Below are positions 14,958-24,464 of a stretch of 47,947 nt of DNA, piece by piece. The number at the start of each line of letters is the position of its first letter. Within the stretch, counting starts at the first letter, position 1. The notes beneath the pieces are model-generated. The model searched no databases and was not told the DNA's origin. It was given only the letters and a program-made list of their open reading frames with translations. A program made the translations under genes and the position numbers. The stretch is from an uncultured Bacilli bacterium (GTDB taxonomy: Bacteria; Bacillota_I; Bacilli_A; RF39; UBA660), in contig CAKOJO010000002.1 in the NCBI GenBank assembly GCA_934090595.1, forward strand, positions 1-47,947. The letters run 5' to 3'.

Positions 14958-17900
14958 ACAAGAACAAGCAATAAATGAAGACGGAAAAAACATCATTGTA
15001 TCCGCTGGTGCTGGATCAGGAAAAACTGCAGTGCTATCAGAAAGAGTAATAAGAAAACTAAAACAAAAAGTAAACATAAATGAACTCCTTATTCTAACAT
15101 TCACCAATGCCGCTGCCGCAGAAATGAAAGACAGAATAAGAAAAAAAATAAAAAAAGATCCATCACTAAAAGACCAATTAGACTATCTTGAACAAGCATA
15201 CATAACAACATTCGATAGTTACGCTTTATCAGTAGTAAAAAAATATAACTACTTACTAAATATTCCTAAAAACATAAAACCTACAGATAGTATTATTATA
15301 AATATAAAGAAAAAGCAAATACTAAACGACATCTTAGAAAACCTGTACAAAGAAAAAAATGAAAAATTTCTAAATCTAATAGATAGCTTTTGTATTAAAA
15401 ATGATGATGAAATAACAACTGCAATACTAAAAATAACATCATCATTAGATAAGAAGTATGATAAAGAAGAATATCTAAATACTTATATAGAAAACTATTA
15501 CAATGAAAAAACTATAAATGAAAACATAAAAAAATATACAGACAATCTAATTGAACTTGAACAAGAAATAGAAGACACTTTCTATGAACTTGAACAATAT
15601 CTAGACACAGATTACTATGAAAAATGCGCAGACATCCTAAATAAAATATTTAATCCAAAAAACTACAATGATCTTTTAAGAGTAAACAATCTTTCAAGAC
15701 TTCCAAATCTTCCTAAAGACTCACCTGAAGAAGCAAAAAAACTAAAAAAACAATTATCAGAAAAGATAAAACAGTTAAAAAATAAACTAAAATACAAAGA
15801 TCAAGAAGAATTAAAACAAGGAATCATAAAAACAAAAGACCACGTAGAAATATTGATTGATATAATAAAAGAACTAGACAAACAAATAACAAAATACAAA
15901 GAAGAAAACAGTGCTTATGAATTCGATGATATAGCAAAAATGGCCATAAAAGTAGTAAAAGAAAACCCAAATATAAAAGAAGAACTAAAATACACATACA
16001 ATGAAATAATGGTAGATGAGTACCAAGATACAAGTGATCTTCAAGAAACATTCCTAAAACTAATAGAAAATAACAACATATATATGGTCGGAGATATAAA
16101 ACAATCAATATATAGATTTAGAAATGCTAACCCAGATATCTTTAAACAAAAATATGAAGATTACAAAAATAATATAAATGGTTATAAAATAGACTTAGTA
16201 AAAAACTTTAGATCAAGAAAAGAAGTGTTAAACAATATAAATGAAATATTCAATCTCATCATGGATAAAGAAATCGGTGGAGCAGACTATGAACAAACAC
16301 ATCAAATGGTCTTTGGAAATAATACCTATGAAGAAAACAAAGAAAATCAAAACTATGATTTAGAAATATATAACTATGAAGAAGATAAAAACTATACAAA
16401 AGAAGAAATCGAAGCATTTATAATCGCACAAGACATCAAAGATAAAATTAAAAATAAATATCAAGTACTAAAAGAGGGCAAACTACAAGATGCATCATAT
16501 GAAGACTTCTGCATAATAATGGATCGTGGAACAGCTTTTCAAACCTATAAAAAAATATTTGAATACATGCAAATACCACTACTAGTAATGCAAGACGAAG
16601 AAATGACCTCAAAAGAAGACATTCTAGTTCTAAAAAACATTATTACATTAATTACAAAAATAAAAGAAAATAAACTAGACAAAGAAGCAAAATATTGCTA
16701 CACAAGCATTGCCAGAAGCTTCCTTGAAGAACAACCTGATAACGATATCTTTGAAACATTAAAAGAAGACAAATTAAAAGAAACTAAAATATACAATATA
16801 TGCAAAGAAATAGCACAAGATATTGAAAGCAAAAGTATAGAAAATGTAATAAACCAAATACTAAAAGAATTTAACTTCTACGAAAAAATTATAAGGATAG
16901 GTAATATAAACGACTCTATAATAAGAATAGAGAAAACAAAAGAAATGGCAAACAATCTATCAAGCCTTGGCTATACACTAAACGATTTCATTGAATACTT
17001 AAACCAAGTAATTGAATCAAAAGAGGCTATAAAATATCAACTACCAGTCGAAGATACAAAAAGTGTCAAACTAATGAATATTCATAAATCAAAAGGACTA
17101 GAATTTTCAATATGCTACTTTTCAGGACTACACAAACCATTCAATAAACAAGACATAAAAGAAAGATTCATCTATGATAATGAATATGGAATAATAACAC
17201 CATACTTCGACGAAGGAATAACTGAAACAATATTAAAAGACTTAGTAATTAATAAATACAATCAAGAAGACATATCAGAAAGAATTAGACTCTTATATGT
17301 AGATGTAACAAGAGCAAAAGAAAAAATGATAATCGTAACAAGCCTAAAAGACGAACAAGAACCATATCAAAAAACACTACTTGATCAAAGTATAAGAAAA
17401 AAATATAAATCATTCCAAGATATAATAAACTCAATAAAACAAAATCTAGTAAAATATATAAAAAATATAGATCTAGAACAAGTGCCATTATCAAAAGATT
17501 ACCAAATAAAAAATGAAAACAAAGAACTAAAAGAAAATACTAATATAAAAATAAAAGAAATAAAACTAAATATAGAAAATAACCAAATCGAAGAACAAAA
17601 AGCATCAAAGAATATCAAAAAAATATTAACAAAAGAAGAAATATCAAACATGGAATATGGTACTAAAATGCACGAACTATTTGAAATAACCGATTTCCAT
17701 AAAGAAACACAAAATCAAAACATAAAAAAACTAATAGACAAACTTGATATAAAAGATGCCAAAATATATAAAGAACATGAATTTATATTTAGTGATGAAA
17801 CAAATGAATATCATGGTATAATAGACCTAATATTAGAGTATAAAGACAAAATAAAAATAATAGACTATAAACTACAAAATACTAAAGATGATGCCTATTT

Positions 17901-18015
17901 AAATCAATTACAAACATATAAAAAATACATAAACCAAATATCAGATAAAAAAGTACAACTATATCTATACTCTATATTAAAAGATGAACTAGTAGAGTTA
18001 AAGGAGGAAAAATGA
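14941..18015 (+). CDS. addA: AddA/RexA, helicase-nuclease subunit
   Basis: The 1024-residue protein combines a UvrD-type helicase with a RecB-type nuclease. Helicase motifs: Walker A AGAGSGKT (22-29), 'FTNAAAAEMKDRI', 'FDDIAKMA', 'IMVDEYQDTSD', 'MVGDIKQSIYRFR', 'NFRSRKEVL', 'NIHKSKGLEFS' and 'LLYVDVTRAKEK'. The C-terminal nuclease shows 'GTKMHELFE', 'YHGIIDLIL' (Asp962) and 'IIDYKLQ' (Asp975, Lys977). It is the 3'-5' motor of AddAB. It is somewhat shorter than B. subtilis AddA (about 1230). A strong AAAAGGAGG lies inside the end of addB; its stop overlaps the yitT-type gene start (ATGA). Confidence 0.97.
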   Translation: MNWTLEQEQAINEDGKNIIVSAGAGSGKTAVLSERVIRKLKQKVNINELLILTFTNAAAAEMKDRIRKKIKKDPSLKDQLDYLEQAYITTFDSYALSVVKKYNYLLNIPKNIKPTDSIIINIKKKQILNDILENLYKEKNEKFLNLIDSFCIKNDDEITTAILKITSSLDKKYDKEEYLNTYIENYYNEKTINENIKKYTDNLIELEQEIEDTFYELEQYLDTDYYEKCADILNKIFNPKNYNDLLRVNNLSRLPNLPKDSPEEAKKLKKQLSEKIKQLKNKLKYKDQEELKQGIIKTKDHVEILIDIIKELDKQITKYKEENSAYEFDDIAKMAIKVVKENPNIKEELKYTYNEIMVDEYQDTSDLQETFLKLIENNNIYMVGDIKQSIYRFRNANPDIFKQKYEDYKNNINGYKIDLVKNFRSRKEVLNNINEIFNLIMDKEIGGADYEQTHQMVFGNNTYEENKENQNYDLEIYNYEEDKNYTKEEIEAFIIAQDIKDKIKNKYQVLKEGKLQDASYEDFCIIMDRGTAFQTYKKIFEYMQIPLLVMQDEEMTSKEDILVLKNIITLITKIKENKLDKEAKYCYTSIARSFLEEQPDNDIFETLKEDKLKETKIYNICKEIAQDIESKSIENVINQILKEFNFYEKIIRIGNINDSIIRIEKTKEMANNLSSLGYTLNDFIEYLNQVIESKEAIKYQLPVEDTKSVKLMNIHKSKGLEFSICYFSGLHKPFNKQDIKERFIYDNEYGIITPYFDEGITETILKDLVINKYNQEDISERIRLLYVDVTRAKEKMIIVTSLKDEQEPYQKTLLDQSIRKKYKSFQDIINSIKQNLVKYIKNIDLEQVPLSKDYQIKNENKELKENTNIKIKEIKLNIENNQIEEQKASKNIKKILTKEEISNMEYGTKMHELFEITDFHKETQNQNIKKLIDKLDIKDAKIYKEHEFIFSDETNEYHGIIDLILEYKDKIKIIDYKLQNTKDDAYLNQLQTYKKYINQISDKKVQLYLYSILKDELVELKEEK

Positions 18016-18914
18016 AAAAACAAAACGAAATACTAATCCATTTAATATCATTCATAGGAATAACAACCGGAGCATTACTTGCAGCGTTCTCGATCCAAAC
18101 ATTCTTATCACCAAACATGATTCTAGATGGGGGAGTAATAGGAATCTCAATGATAGTGAGCAAACTAACCAATATCTCACTTAGCATATTTACAATAATA
18201 CTAAACATTCCATTCTTATTAATTGGATACAAAAACTTAGGAAAAAAATTCTTAATAAAAGCAGTCTACGCAATGCTAATATTCTCATGCTTTCTAACCA
18301 TGTTCTCAAATGTAAATGAATTAACAGATGATATCTTACTTGCAACAATATATGGAGGAATAATTCTAGGAATCGGAGTAGGCTTAGTAATAAGAAGTGG
18401 TGGATGCCTTGATGGCACAGAATCCGTTGCTATAATAATAAATAAAAACACATCCTTCTCAACAGGACAAATAATAATGCTATTTAATATATTTATATAT
18501 CTAACTGCAGGAGCTCTATTTGGACTAGATAAAGCATTATATTCACTTTTAATGTACTTCATAACATTTAAAATAATAGACTTAGTAAGCGAAGGATTAG
18601 AACAAGCAAAAGCAGCAATGATAATAACAGAACAAGGATCACAAATAGCAAAAGAAATATATAATAAACTTGGTAGAACCGCAACATTAATCGAAGGAAA
18701 CGGTTTAGTAAGCGGGAAAAAAGACATACTATACTGTGTACTAACAAGAATGGAAATATCACAACTAAGAACAATAGTAAACAGTAAAGATGAAACCGCA
18801 TTCGTTACAATAACCGAAGTATCTGAAATAATCGGAGACCATATAAAATCAAACAAAAAAATAAAACAAGTAAGAAAAAACATCAAAGAAATAAAAAATG
18901 ACAAAGGAGACTAA
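18012..18914 (+). CDS. YitT-family membrane protein
   Basis: The 300-residue protein has five or six N-terminal membrane helices with the family motifs 'LDGGVIGISMIVSKLTNI' and 'RSGGCLDGTESVAI', and a soluble C-terminal DUF2179 domain (about 210-285, 'GRTATLIEGNGLVSGKKDILYCVL'). The transported substrate of the YitT family is not firmly known. It is translationally coupled to addA by an ATGA overlap and has AAAGGAGG upstream. The coupling to DNA repair genes may be simple operon packing. Confidence 0.92.
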   Translation: MKKQNEILIHLISFIGITTGALLAAFSIQTFLSPNMILDGGVIGISMIVSKLTNISLSIFTIILNIPFLLIGYKNLGKKFLIKAVYAMLIFSCFLTMFSNVNELTDDILLATIYGGIILGIGVGLVIRSGGCLDGTESVAIIINKNTSFSTGQIIMLFNIFIYLTAGALFGLDKALYSLLMYFITFKIIDLVSEGLEQAKAAMIITEQGSQIAKEIYNKLGRTATLIEGNGLVSGKKDILYCVLTRMEISQLRTIVNSKDETAFVTITEVSEIIGDHIKSNKKIKQVRKNIKEIKNDKGD

Positions 18915-18942
18915 TAATCTTCTTTTTAATTTAAGTAAAATG

Positions 18943-18951
18943 TGATATAAT
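18943..18951 (+). promoter_or_regulatory. Extended -10 promoter of phosphoketolase
   Basis: TGATATAAT is an extended -10; the -35 (TTTTTA, 17 bases upstream) is weak. Confidence 0.6.
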
Positions 18952-18978
18952 CAACATAGAATAAAAGAGGTGAAAAAA

Positions 18979-21300
18979 TTGAGAAAAGTACTAAAAGAAG
19001 ACTTATTAATAAAAATGAACTATTACTTCATGGCTACAAACTACCTTTCAGTAGCACAACTATACTTAATGGACAACGTTTTACTAAAAAGACCATTAAA
19101 AAAAGAAGACATAAAACCAAAAGTCGTGGGACACTGGGGAACAGCACCAGGACAAAACTTTATCTATGTACACCTAAATAGACTAATAAAAGAACACAAT
19201 CTTAACATGATATATATATCAGGACCAGGACATGGTGGACAAGCAATGATAGCAAACGCCTATCTTGAAGGAACATATAGTGAAGTATATCCTAATATAA
19301 CCCAAGATGAAGAAGGACTAAAAAAACTATGTAAACAATTCTCCTTTCCTGGAGGAGTCTCTTCCCATGTTGCACCAGAAACACCAGGCTCAATCAACGA
19401 AGGAGGAGAACTAGGGTACTCACTTGCCCATGCCTATGGAGCAGTACTAGACAATAAAGACCTAATCGCAGCTTGTGTAATCGGAGATGGCGAAGCAGAA
19501 ACAGGACCACTCCAAGCATCATTCCATATAAATAAATTTATAAATCCTAAAACGGACGGAATAGTACTACCAATATTACATGTAAATGGTTATAAAATAT
19601 CAAACCCTACAATATTTGGTAGAATGACAAATAAACAAATAAAAGACTACTTTAACGGTTGTAACTACAAAGCATACATAGTCGAAGCAAAAAATTTAAG
19701 AGACATGCACAACCTTATGGCAAACTCTCTAGAATGGGCATTGAAAGACATACAAAAACTAAAACAAGGTCAAAAAATACCATTCCCAATCATAATAATG
19801 AAAAGCCCAAAAGGTTGGACTGGACCAAAAGAAGTAAACTTAAAAAGAGTCGAAGGAACATTCAGAGCACATCAAGTTCCAATAAAGATAACAAATGAAA
19901 ACGATGTAAAACTACTAGAAAAATGGTTAAAATCATACCATCCAGAAAAACTATTCGATGAAAATGGAACATTAGTAGACCCATTAAGACAACTACCACC
20001 AAAAAATGAACAAAGAATGAGTGCAAACCCTATCACAAACGGAGGATTACTTCTAAAAGAACTAAACACTCCAAGCATTAAAAACTACGAAGTAAAAATA
20101 ACACAACCAGGTAAAATAGAAAAACAAGATATGATGGAATTATCTAAATACATAAGAGACATATTTGCACTAAATAAAGAAAATAAAAACTTTAGATGCT
20201 TTGGACCAGATGAAGCACTATCAAACAGATTAAATCATATATTTGATGAAGTAAAAAGAATGTGGAATGCTGATACCAAAAAATATGATGAATTCCTATC
20301 AAAACAAGGAAGAGTTATGGACAGTCTATTATCAGAACACGTATGCCAAGGGATGCTCGAAGGTTACCTTTTAACAGGAAGACACGGCTTTATTCACTCA
20401 TACGAAGCATTCATAAGAATCGTAGACTCCATGGCAAGTCAACATGCTAAATGGCTAAAAGTAACCAAAGAAATACCTTGGAGAGCACCAATTGCATCTT
20501 TAAACTACATTCTAACATCACACATCTGGCAACAAGATCACAATGGATACACCCATCAAGATCCAGGTTTCTTAAATCACTTAGTAACCAAAAAAAGTGA
20601 TATAGTAAGAATGTATCTACCATTCGATGCTAATACACTAATATCAACATTTGACCACTGTATAAAAACAAAAAACTATATAAATGTTATCGTTGCATCA
20701 AAACATCCAAGACCACAATACTTAACAATGAATGAAGCAATAAAACACTGTGAACAAGGAATCGGAGAATTAGAATTCATAAGTGATAAAACAACATCAC
20801 CAAAAATAATATTTGCTTGCTGTGGAGATACTCCAACACTCGAAGTAATCGCTGCTACTAAAATATTAAGAGAACTTTCTCCTGAAACAAAAATAAGAGT
20901 AATAAATATAATAGATTTAATGAGATTAGAAACAAGAGAACAACATCCGCATGGAATGACAAACAAAGAATACGATAAACTATTTACTAAAACCAAACCA
21001 ATAATATTCGCATTCCACGGATATCCAAATCTAATCCATCAGCTAACATACAAAAGAACAAATCAAAACTTACACGTTCACGGCTATCTAGAAGAAGGAA
21101 CAATAACTACACCATTTGACATGAGAGTACAAAATAAAATAGATAGATATCACTTAATACTAGATGCTTTAAAATATGCAAACATTAAAAACAAAGAAAA
21201 CATCGAAGACTATTGTAATCAAATGTTAGAAAAACACCATAAATACATAAGACAATATGGAAAAGATATACCAGAAGTAGAAAACTTCAAACTGAATTAG
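18979..21300 (+). CDS. xfp: Phosphoketolase (xylulose-5-P/fructose-6-P)
   Basis: This thiamine-diphosphate enzyme splits xylulose 5-phosphate (and often fructose 6-phosphate) with phosphate into acetyl phosphate plus a sugar phosphate, yielding ATP through acetate kinase. The 773 residues fit the family. Signatures: 'GHWGTAPGQNF' (51-61), 'SGPGHGGQA', 'EGGELGYSLAHAYGA' (141-155) and the ThDP motif 'GDGEAETG' (169-176). The longest frame starts at GTG 18970, but that codon is part of the AGAGGTG ribosome site; TTG 18979 is correctly spaced, so a rare TTG start is proposed. Its presence suggests heterofermentative or pentose-based sugar catabolism. Confidence 0.96.
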   Translation: MRKVLKEDLLIKMNYYFMATNYLSVAQLYLMDNVLLKRPLKKEDIKPKVVGHWGTAPGQNFIYVHLNRLIKEHNLNMIYISGPGHGGQAMIANAYLEGTYSEVYPNITQDEEGLKKLCKQFSFPGGVSSHVAPETPGSINEGGELGYSLAHAYGAVLDNKDLIAACVIGDGEAETGPLQASFHINKFINPKTDGIVLPILHVNGYKISNPTIFGRMTNKQIKDYFNGCNYKAYIVEAKNLRDMHNLMANSLEWALKDIQKLKQGQKIPFPIIIMKSPKGWTGPKEVNLKRVEGTFRAHQVPIKITNENDVKLLEKWLKSYHPEKLFDENGTLVDPLRQLPPKNEQRMSANPITNGGLLLKELNTPSIKNYEVKITQPGKIEKQDMMELSKYIRDIFALNKENKNFRCFGPDEALSNRLNHIFDEVKRMWNADTKKYDEFLSKQGRVMDSLLSEHVCQGMLEGYLLTGRHGFIHSYEAFIRIVDSMASQHAKWLKVTKEIPWRAPIASLNYILTSHIWQQDHNGYTHQDPGFLNHLVTKKSDIVRMYLPFDANTLISTFDHCIKTKNYINVIVASKHPRPQYLTMNEAIKHCEQGIGELEFISDKTTSPKIIFACCGDTPTLEVIAATKILRELSPETKIRVINIIDLMRLETREQHPHGMTNKEYDKLFTKTKPIIFAFHGYPNLIHQLTYKRTNQNLHVHGYLEEGTITTPFDMRVQNKIDRYHLILDALKYANIKNKENIEDYCNQMLEKHHKYIRQYGKDIPEVENFKLN

Positions 21301-21320
21301 TGAACTCAACTAATTCTTTT
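21294..21320 (+). terminator. Terminator of phosphoketolase
   Basis: GAATTAGT (21294-21301) pairs with ACTAATTC (21309-21316), followed by TTTT. The TAG stop codon is in the stem. Confidence 0.88.
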
Positions 21321-21342
21321 AATTTGTATGGCAATCACTTAA

Positions 21343-21564
21343 AACAATAATTATAGTGAAGGTGATGTCAACAGGTTATATAGGGATGGGTCTATATTTG
21401 AAAAGTCCGATGCTGATGTGTTATATATAACTAATGATAAATCCGTGCCTAAAGTTATAAATGATTTATGTAAGAAAATAAATATGAAAATGAAAATCAT
21501 TCCAGCAGAAGGAAATGATTTTCATACATCTGATATAATAAACAAGATAATTAATAATTCATAA
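21343..21564 (+). pseudogene. 3' remnant of an unidentified gene
   Basis: A 73-codon open frame follows a TAA at 21340 and ends at TAA 21564, but it has no start codon or ribosome site near its 5' end. Its translation ('LYRDGSIFEKSDADVLYI...IIPAEGNDFHTSDIINKIINNS') reads like a real globular C-terminus. Codons such as GTG, TCC and CCT and T-ending codons differ from the neighbours. It overlaps the end of the convergent Nudix gene by 6 bases. The parent family was not recognised. A translated product starting at GTG 21418 is possible but unlikely. Confidence 0.5.
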
Positions 21565-22047
21565 ATTATTATATACATCAATAAAGTAAGATAAATTATC
21601 TACAACCTCATTATTATCTAACATTTTTTTAAACTCATCAAAAGATACAAACCTTGCATCTATTACTTCATCGTTTTTAAGATTTAAATCTTCTATTTTA
21701 ATATTGTTTCTAATAATCCATATGTCAAGTATAGCTTGCTTTTTAATAAGTGATTTTACAAAGTTAAAATCACTTTTTTTAATATTTAAACCAAGTTCTT
21801 CGTATACTTCTCGTTGTATTCCTTCTATATCAGTTTCACCAGCTTTGACATGACCAGCAGTTGCTTCCCATAATCCACCATATGATTTATTAAAACTTCT
21901 CCTAGTAAGCAAAATCTCTTTGTTATCATTTATTATCCAAGCTTGTTCCAATAAATAGTATTCATTATCTAAAAGTATGTCTTGATGTCTAATAAATACT
22001 TTGTTAAGTTTAATTTTATCCTTAGTATATAAATCAATTTTTTCCAT
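21559..22047 (-). CDS. Nudix hydrolase (IPP-isomerase-like/YfcD group)
   Basis: The 162-residue protein begins 'MEKIDLYTKDKIKLNK', the N-terminal pattern of the YfcD/IDI-like Nudix group, and carries a full Nudix box 'GHVKAGE...REVYEELGL'. 'EYYLLEQAWIINDNKEILLTRRS' matches the same group. Substrate is unknown. The frame is open further to a TTG at 22089, but homologous proteins begin at the position chosen here and GGAAGGG lies 13 bases upstream, a rather long gap, so the start is moderately sure. Confidence 0.88.
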   Translation of the reverse strand: MEKIDLYTKDKIKLNKVFIRHQDILLDNEYYLLEQAWIINDNKEILLTRRSFNKSYGGLWEATAGHVKAGETDIEGIQREVYEELGLNIKKSDFNFVKSLIKKQAILDIWIIRNNIKIEDLNLKNDEVIDARFVSFDEFKKMLDNNEVVDNLSYFIDVYNNL

Positions 22048-22131
22048 ATTTTTAATTTTCCCTTCCACTTTATAATATATTTCAAACAAAATAAATAATT
22101 AAAACTGTATTATTTATACAAAACCATTTCC

Positions 22132-22160
22132 ATTGTAATATTCTTATAAATATTTGTCAA
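22132..22160 (-). promoter_or_regulatory. Promoter of the Nudix gene
   Basis: On the minus strand, -35 TTGACA (22160-22155), 17-base spacer, -10 TACAAT (22137-22132). Confidence 0.8.
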
Positions 22161-22200
22161 TTTAAGTATGTAAATTGCTCAAAAACTGACCATATCTAAT

Positions 22201-22229
22201 TTGCAAAAAGCATCATTTCATGATAAAGT
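22201..22229 (+). promoter_or_regulatory. Possible promoter of psd
   Basis: -35 TTGCAA (22201-22206), 17-base spacer, -10 TAAAGT (22224-22229), a weaker -10. Confidence 0.5.
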
Positions 22230-22252
22230 ATAAAAGAAAAGAAGTGATAACT

Positions 22253-23113
22253 ATGCAAATAAAAAATAGAAAAACAAACGAAATAATAAACACAAAAGAC
22301 AACCTATCATTAAGATTTCTATATAACACCAAACTAGGTAACAAAACACTAAAAATAATAATAAAACCATGGTTTACCAAACTAAGTGGAACCATCATGA
22401 ATAGTAAAATATCAAATATCATAACAATAAATCTAATAAAAAAATATAACATAAAAAAACAAGAATATGAAAAACAAAAATTTACATCATATAATGATTT
22501 CTTCACAAGAAAGAAAAAAGATAAATACTTAGAAATCGATAAAAATAAAAACCATTTAATATCACCCGCGGACTCAAAACTAACAGTATACGATATAAAA
22601 GAAAGTAGCATGTTTAAAATAAAAAACTCATACTATAGCATAAATGAACTATTAAATGGCAACAAAATATCAGAAAAATATAAAAATGGAACAATCTTAA
22701 TATTCAGACTAGAACCAAGTGATTACCATAGATATTGCTACATTGATAATGGAACAAAAACCAAAAATACTCATGTACAAGGAGTTTTTCACACTGTACA
22801 AAATATTGCTCTAAAAAAGTACAATGTATATAAAAAGAACACCAGAGAGTATACAATATTAAACACAGAAAATTTTGGAAAAGTAATCCAAGTAGAAGTC
22901 GGAGCCCTAATCGTTGGAAGAATAAAAAATCATCATGAAGAATACAAATTTAAAAAAGGTGAAGAAAAAGGATACTTTGAATTCAATGGTTCAACAATTA
23001 TCCTAATATTTAAAAAAGACAAAATAAAAATAGATCAAGATATAAAAGAAAACTCCATAAATCACATTGAAACAATTGTGAAATATGGAGAAAAAATAGG
23101 TACTAAAAAATAA
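22253..23113 (+). CDS. psd: Phosphatidylserine decarboxylase proenzyme
   Basis: The enzyme decarboxylates phosphatidylserine to phosphatidylethanolamine at the membrane. The 286-residue proenzyme has the group II features 'YNDFFTRK', 'ISPADSKL', 'FRLEPSDYHRYCY' with its histidine, 'GVFHTVQNIAL' and the C-terminal 'KKGEEKGYFEFNGST'. Autocleavage between Gly and Ser in that N-G-S-T creates the pyruvoyl cofactor on the small alpha subunit. Start 22253 is chosen because GAAGTGAT lies 4-5 bases upstream; the longer frame (22220) has no site. It ends immediately next to the convergent PAP2 gene, another lipid enzyme. Confidence 0.95.
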   Translation: MQIKNRKTNEIINTKDNLSLRFLYNTKLGNKTLKIIIKPWFTKLSGTIMNSKISNIITINLIKKYNIKKQEYEKQKFTSYNDFFTRKKKDKYLEIDKNKNHLISPADSKLTVYDIKESSMFKIKNSYYSINELLNGNKISEKYKNGTILIFRLEPSDYHRYCYIDNGTKTKNTHVQGVFHTVQNIALKKYNVYKKNTREYTILNTENFGKVIQVEVGALIVGRIKNHHEEYKFKKGEEKGYFEFNGSTIILIFKKDKIKIDQDIKENSINHIETIVKYGEKIGTKK

Positions 23114-23743
23114 TTAATAAAGATAAGATTGAAATATGCCAAAAAACTTTAACTTTGAAACTAGATAACAACAACCAGATATAATAAATGCACTAATAAC
23201 ATCAATGATAACATGTTGTTTAACAAATAAAGTAGAAAAAATAATAAGTACAAAATATATGCAAATAGGAACCTTATACCTATTTTTTATTTTACTATTA
23301 ATTAAACAAAATATTGGTATAAAACAAAATATACAATGCATCGAAGGCATGCAGTTAACAGGAACATCAGCATTATAAGTAATACTTACAACCAAACTAG
23401 TAAAATCATTAACAACAATATCAGGCCTTAAAACAGTCGTTGGATAAACTAAAAAAATAAAATTACCAATAATTATAGATAAAAGACCAGCAACTATAAA
23501 ATTAATACACTTATCTCTATCGAAGTAAAAAAGCAATACCCAAACGAAAGCCAAAAAAGGATACCAAGAATCATAAACATATATAAAGTACTTAATGAAT
23601 GGAATCTTATCATCCAAAGAACTACCAATAAGATGAAAAGAACTATTAAAATTCTTAGTAACAAAATATAAAAAAGCTTGCAAACCAAGTATAAAAACAA
23701 CAAGAAAAATACACAATTTTAAATCCCTTTTACTACTCTTCAT
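23114..23743 (-). CDS. PAP2-superfamily membrane phosphatase
   Basis: The 209-residue protein has about six membrane helices and the two catalytic halves of the PAP2/inositolphosphotransferase-type fold: 'NCMPSMHCIFC' with the central histidine, and 'KQHVIIDVISA' with the second histidine and aspartate. The classical K-x6-R-P first motif is not evident, which points to the PF14378-like branch. It probably dephosphorylates or transfers phosphate on a lipid. It lies 10 bases downstream of the tetR-type gene on the same strand and is probably co-transcribed with it. Confidence 0.87.
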   Translation of the reverse strand: MKSSKRDLKLCIFLVVFILGLQAFLYFVTKNFNSSFHLIGSSLDDKIPFIKYFIYVYDSWYPFLAFVWVLLFYFDRDKCINFIVAGLLSIIIGNFIFLVYPTTVLRPDIVVNDFTSLVVSITYNADVPVNCMPSMHCIFCFIPIFCLINSKIKNRYKVPICIYFVLIIFSTLFVKQHVIIDVISAFIISGCCYLVSKLKFFGIFQSYLY

Positions 23744-23753
23744 AACATCACCA

Positions 23754-24353
23754 CTAAATATCTAAAATATAACTGACTACCTTAGTTACTTCATTCTTCA
23801 TTATATTATAATCAATATCATCATGTCTATGATAAACAACCTCATGACAATAATTTTCAACTATACCCATTATGATATGAACCCTCTCAAAAAGATTAGG
23901 ACACTTAATACCATTACTTTCTAACACACTAACAATCCTTTTTGTTGTATCAATTTCCTTATCATGAAATATTTCTGCTATATCATCATCCAAATGCGCA
24001 AGACCAATCATTTGCTCATGAGCCTTTTTAGATAAAGTATGTTTCTTAATAAAAACATCAAGCAATCCATCAAAAACAACAGGCAAATTATCAAAGTTAA
24101 TCGAAGTATTTAAAACATCCAAAATTGGAAACATAATACTATCAGAATAATTCTTAAATCCTTGAGCAAAAATATCTTTTTTATCATTAAAATATTGATA
24201 AATAATACCAGTAGAGACACCAACATACTTAGCAATATCATTAGTATTAGTATTATAATAACCATTCTCACACATTAAATAAAATCCCTTTTCAATAATA
24301 TTGTTTCTCTTTTCAATAGATCTTTTTTGAGTAGGAACTCTAACTTCAGACAT
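23754..24353 (-). CDS. TetR-family transcriptional regulator
   Basis: The 199-residue protein has an N-terminal TetR helix-turn-helix, 'TNDIAKYVGVSTGIIYQYFNDKKDIF' in two helices around the turn, and a divergent helical ligand domain. It is divergent from an ABC/FtsX exporter. The intergenic region holds two identical 19-base operator-like sites placed at the exporter promoter, so it very likely represses the exporter and probably itself. The ligand is unknown. GGTGAT precedes the ATG. Confidence 0.93.
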   Translation of the reverse strand: MSEVRVPTQKRSIEKRNNIIEKGFYLMCENGYYNTNTNDIAKYVGVSTGIIYQYFNDKKDIFAQGFKNYSDSIMFPILDVLNTSINFDNLPVVFDGLLDVFIKKHTLSKKAHEQMIGLAHLDDDIAEIFHDKEIDTTKRIVSVLESNGIKCPNLFERVHIIMGIVENYCHEVVYHRHDDIDYNIMKNEVTKVVSYILDI

Positions 24354-24370
24354 AATATATCACCAACAAC

Positions 24371-24399
24371 ATTGTATCACAAAAATCAAAAAAATAAAA
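24371..24399 (-). promoter_or_regulatory. Probable promoter of tetR/PAP2
   Basis: On the minus strand, -10 TACAAT (24376-24371) preceded by TGA, with a weak -35 TTTTAT (24399-24394). Operator 1 starts 3 bases upstream of the -35. Confidence 0.5.
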
Positions 24400-24401
24400 C
24401 A

Positions 24402-24420
24402 TGAAAAAAATATCATATTT
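24402..24420. promoter_or_regulatory. TetR-type operator O1
   Basis: The 19-mer TGAAAAAAATATCATATTT contains the odd-centred palindrome AAATAT-C-ATATTT (24408-24420). It lies between the two divergent promoters, just upstream of the exporter -35. Confidence 0.8.
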
Positions 24421-24423
24421 GTA

Positions 24424-24452
24424 TTGACTGATAAATATAATAAAGGTATAAT
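24424..24452 (+). promoter_or_regulatory. Promoter of the ABC/FtsX exporter operon
   Basis: -35 TTGACT (24424-24429), 17-base spacer, -10 TATAAT (24447-24452), bracketed by operators O1 and O2. Confidence 0.88.
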
Positions 24453-24464
24453 AAATATGAAATG

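Noticed and set aside
14926..18015. Possible use of TGA as tryptophan (mycoplasma code)
   Set aside because: TGA ends addA, cadC and several other genes at conserved protein ends, and tryptophan is encoded by TGG (for example near the start of addA).
18266..18904. 212-codon minus-strand frame opposite the yitT-type gene
   Set aside because: Long antisense frames are common where the coding strand rarely uses codons that read as stops in reverse. The YitT motifs on the plus strand are clear and no ribosome site was seen for the antisense frame.
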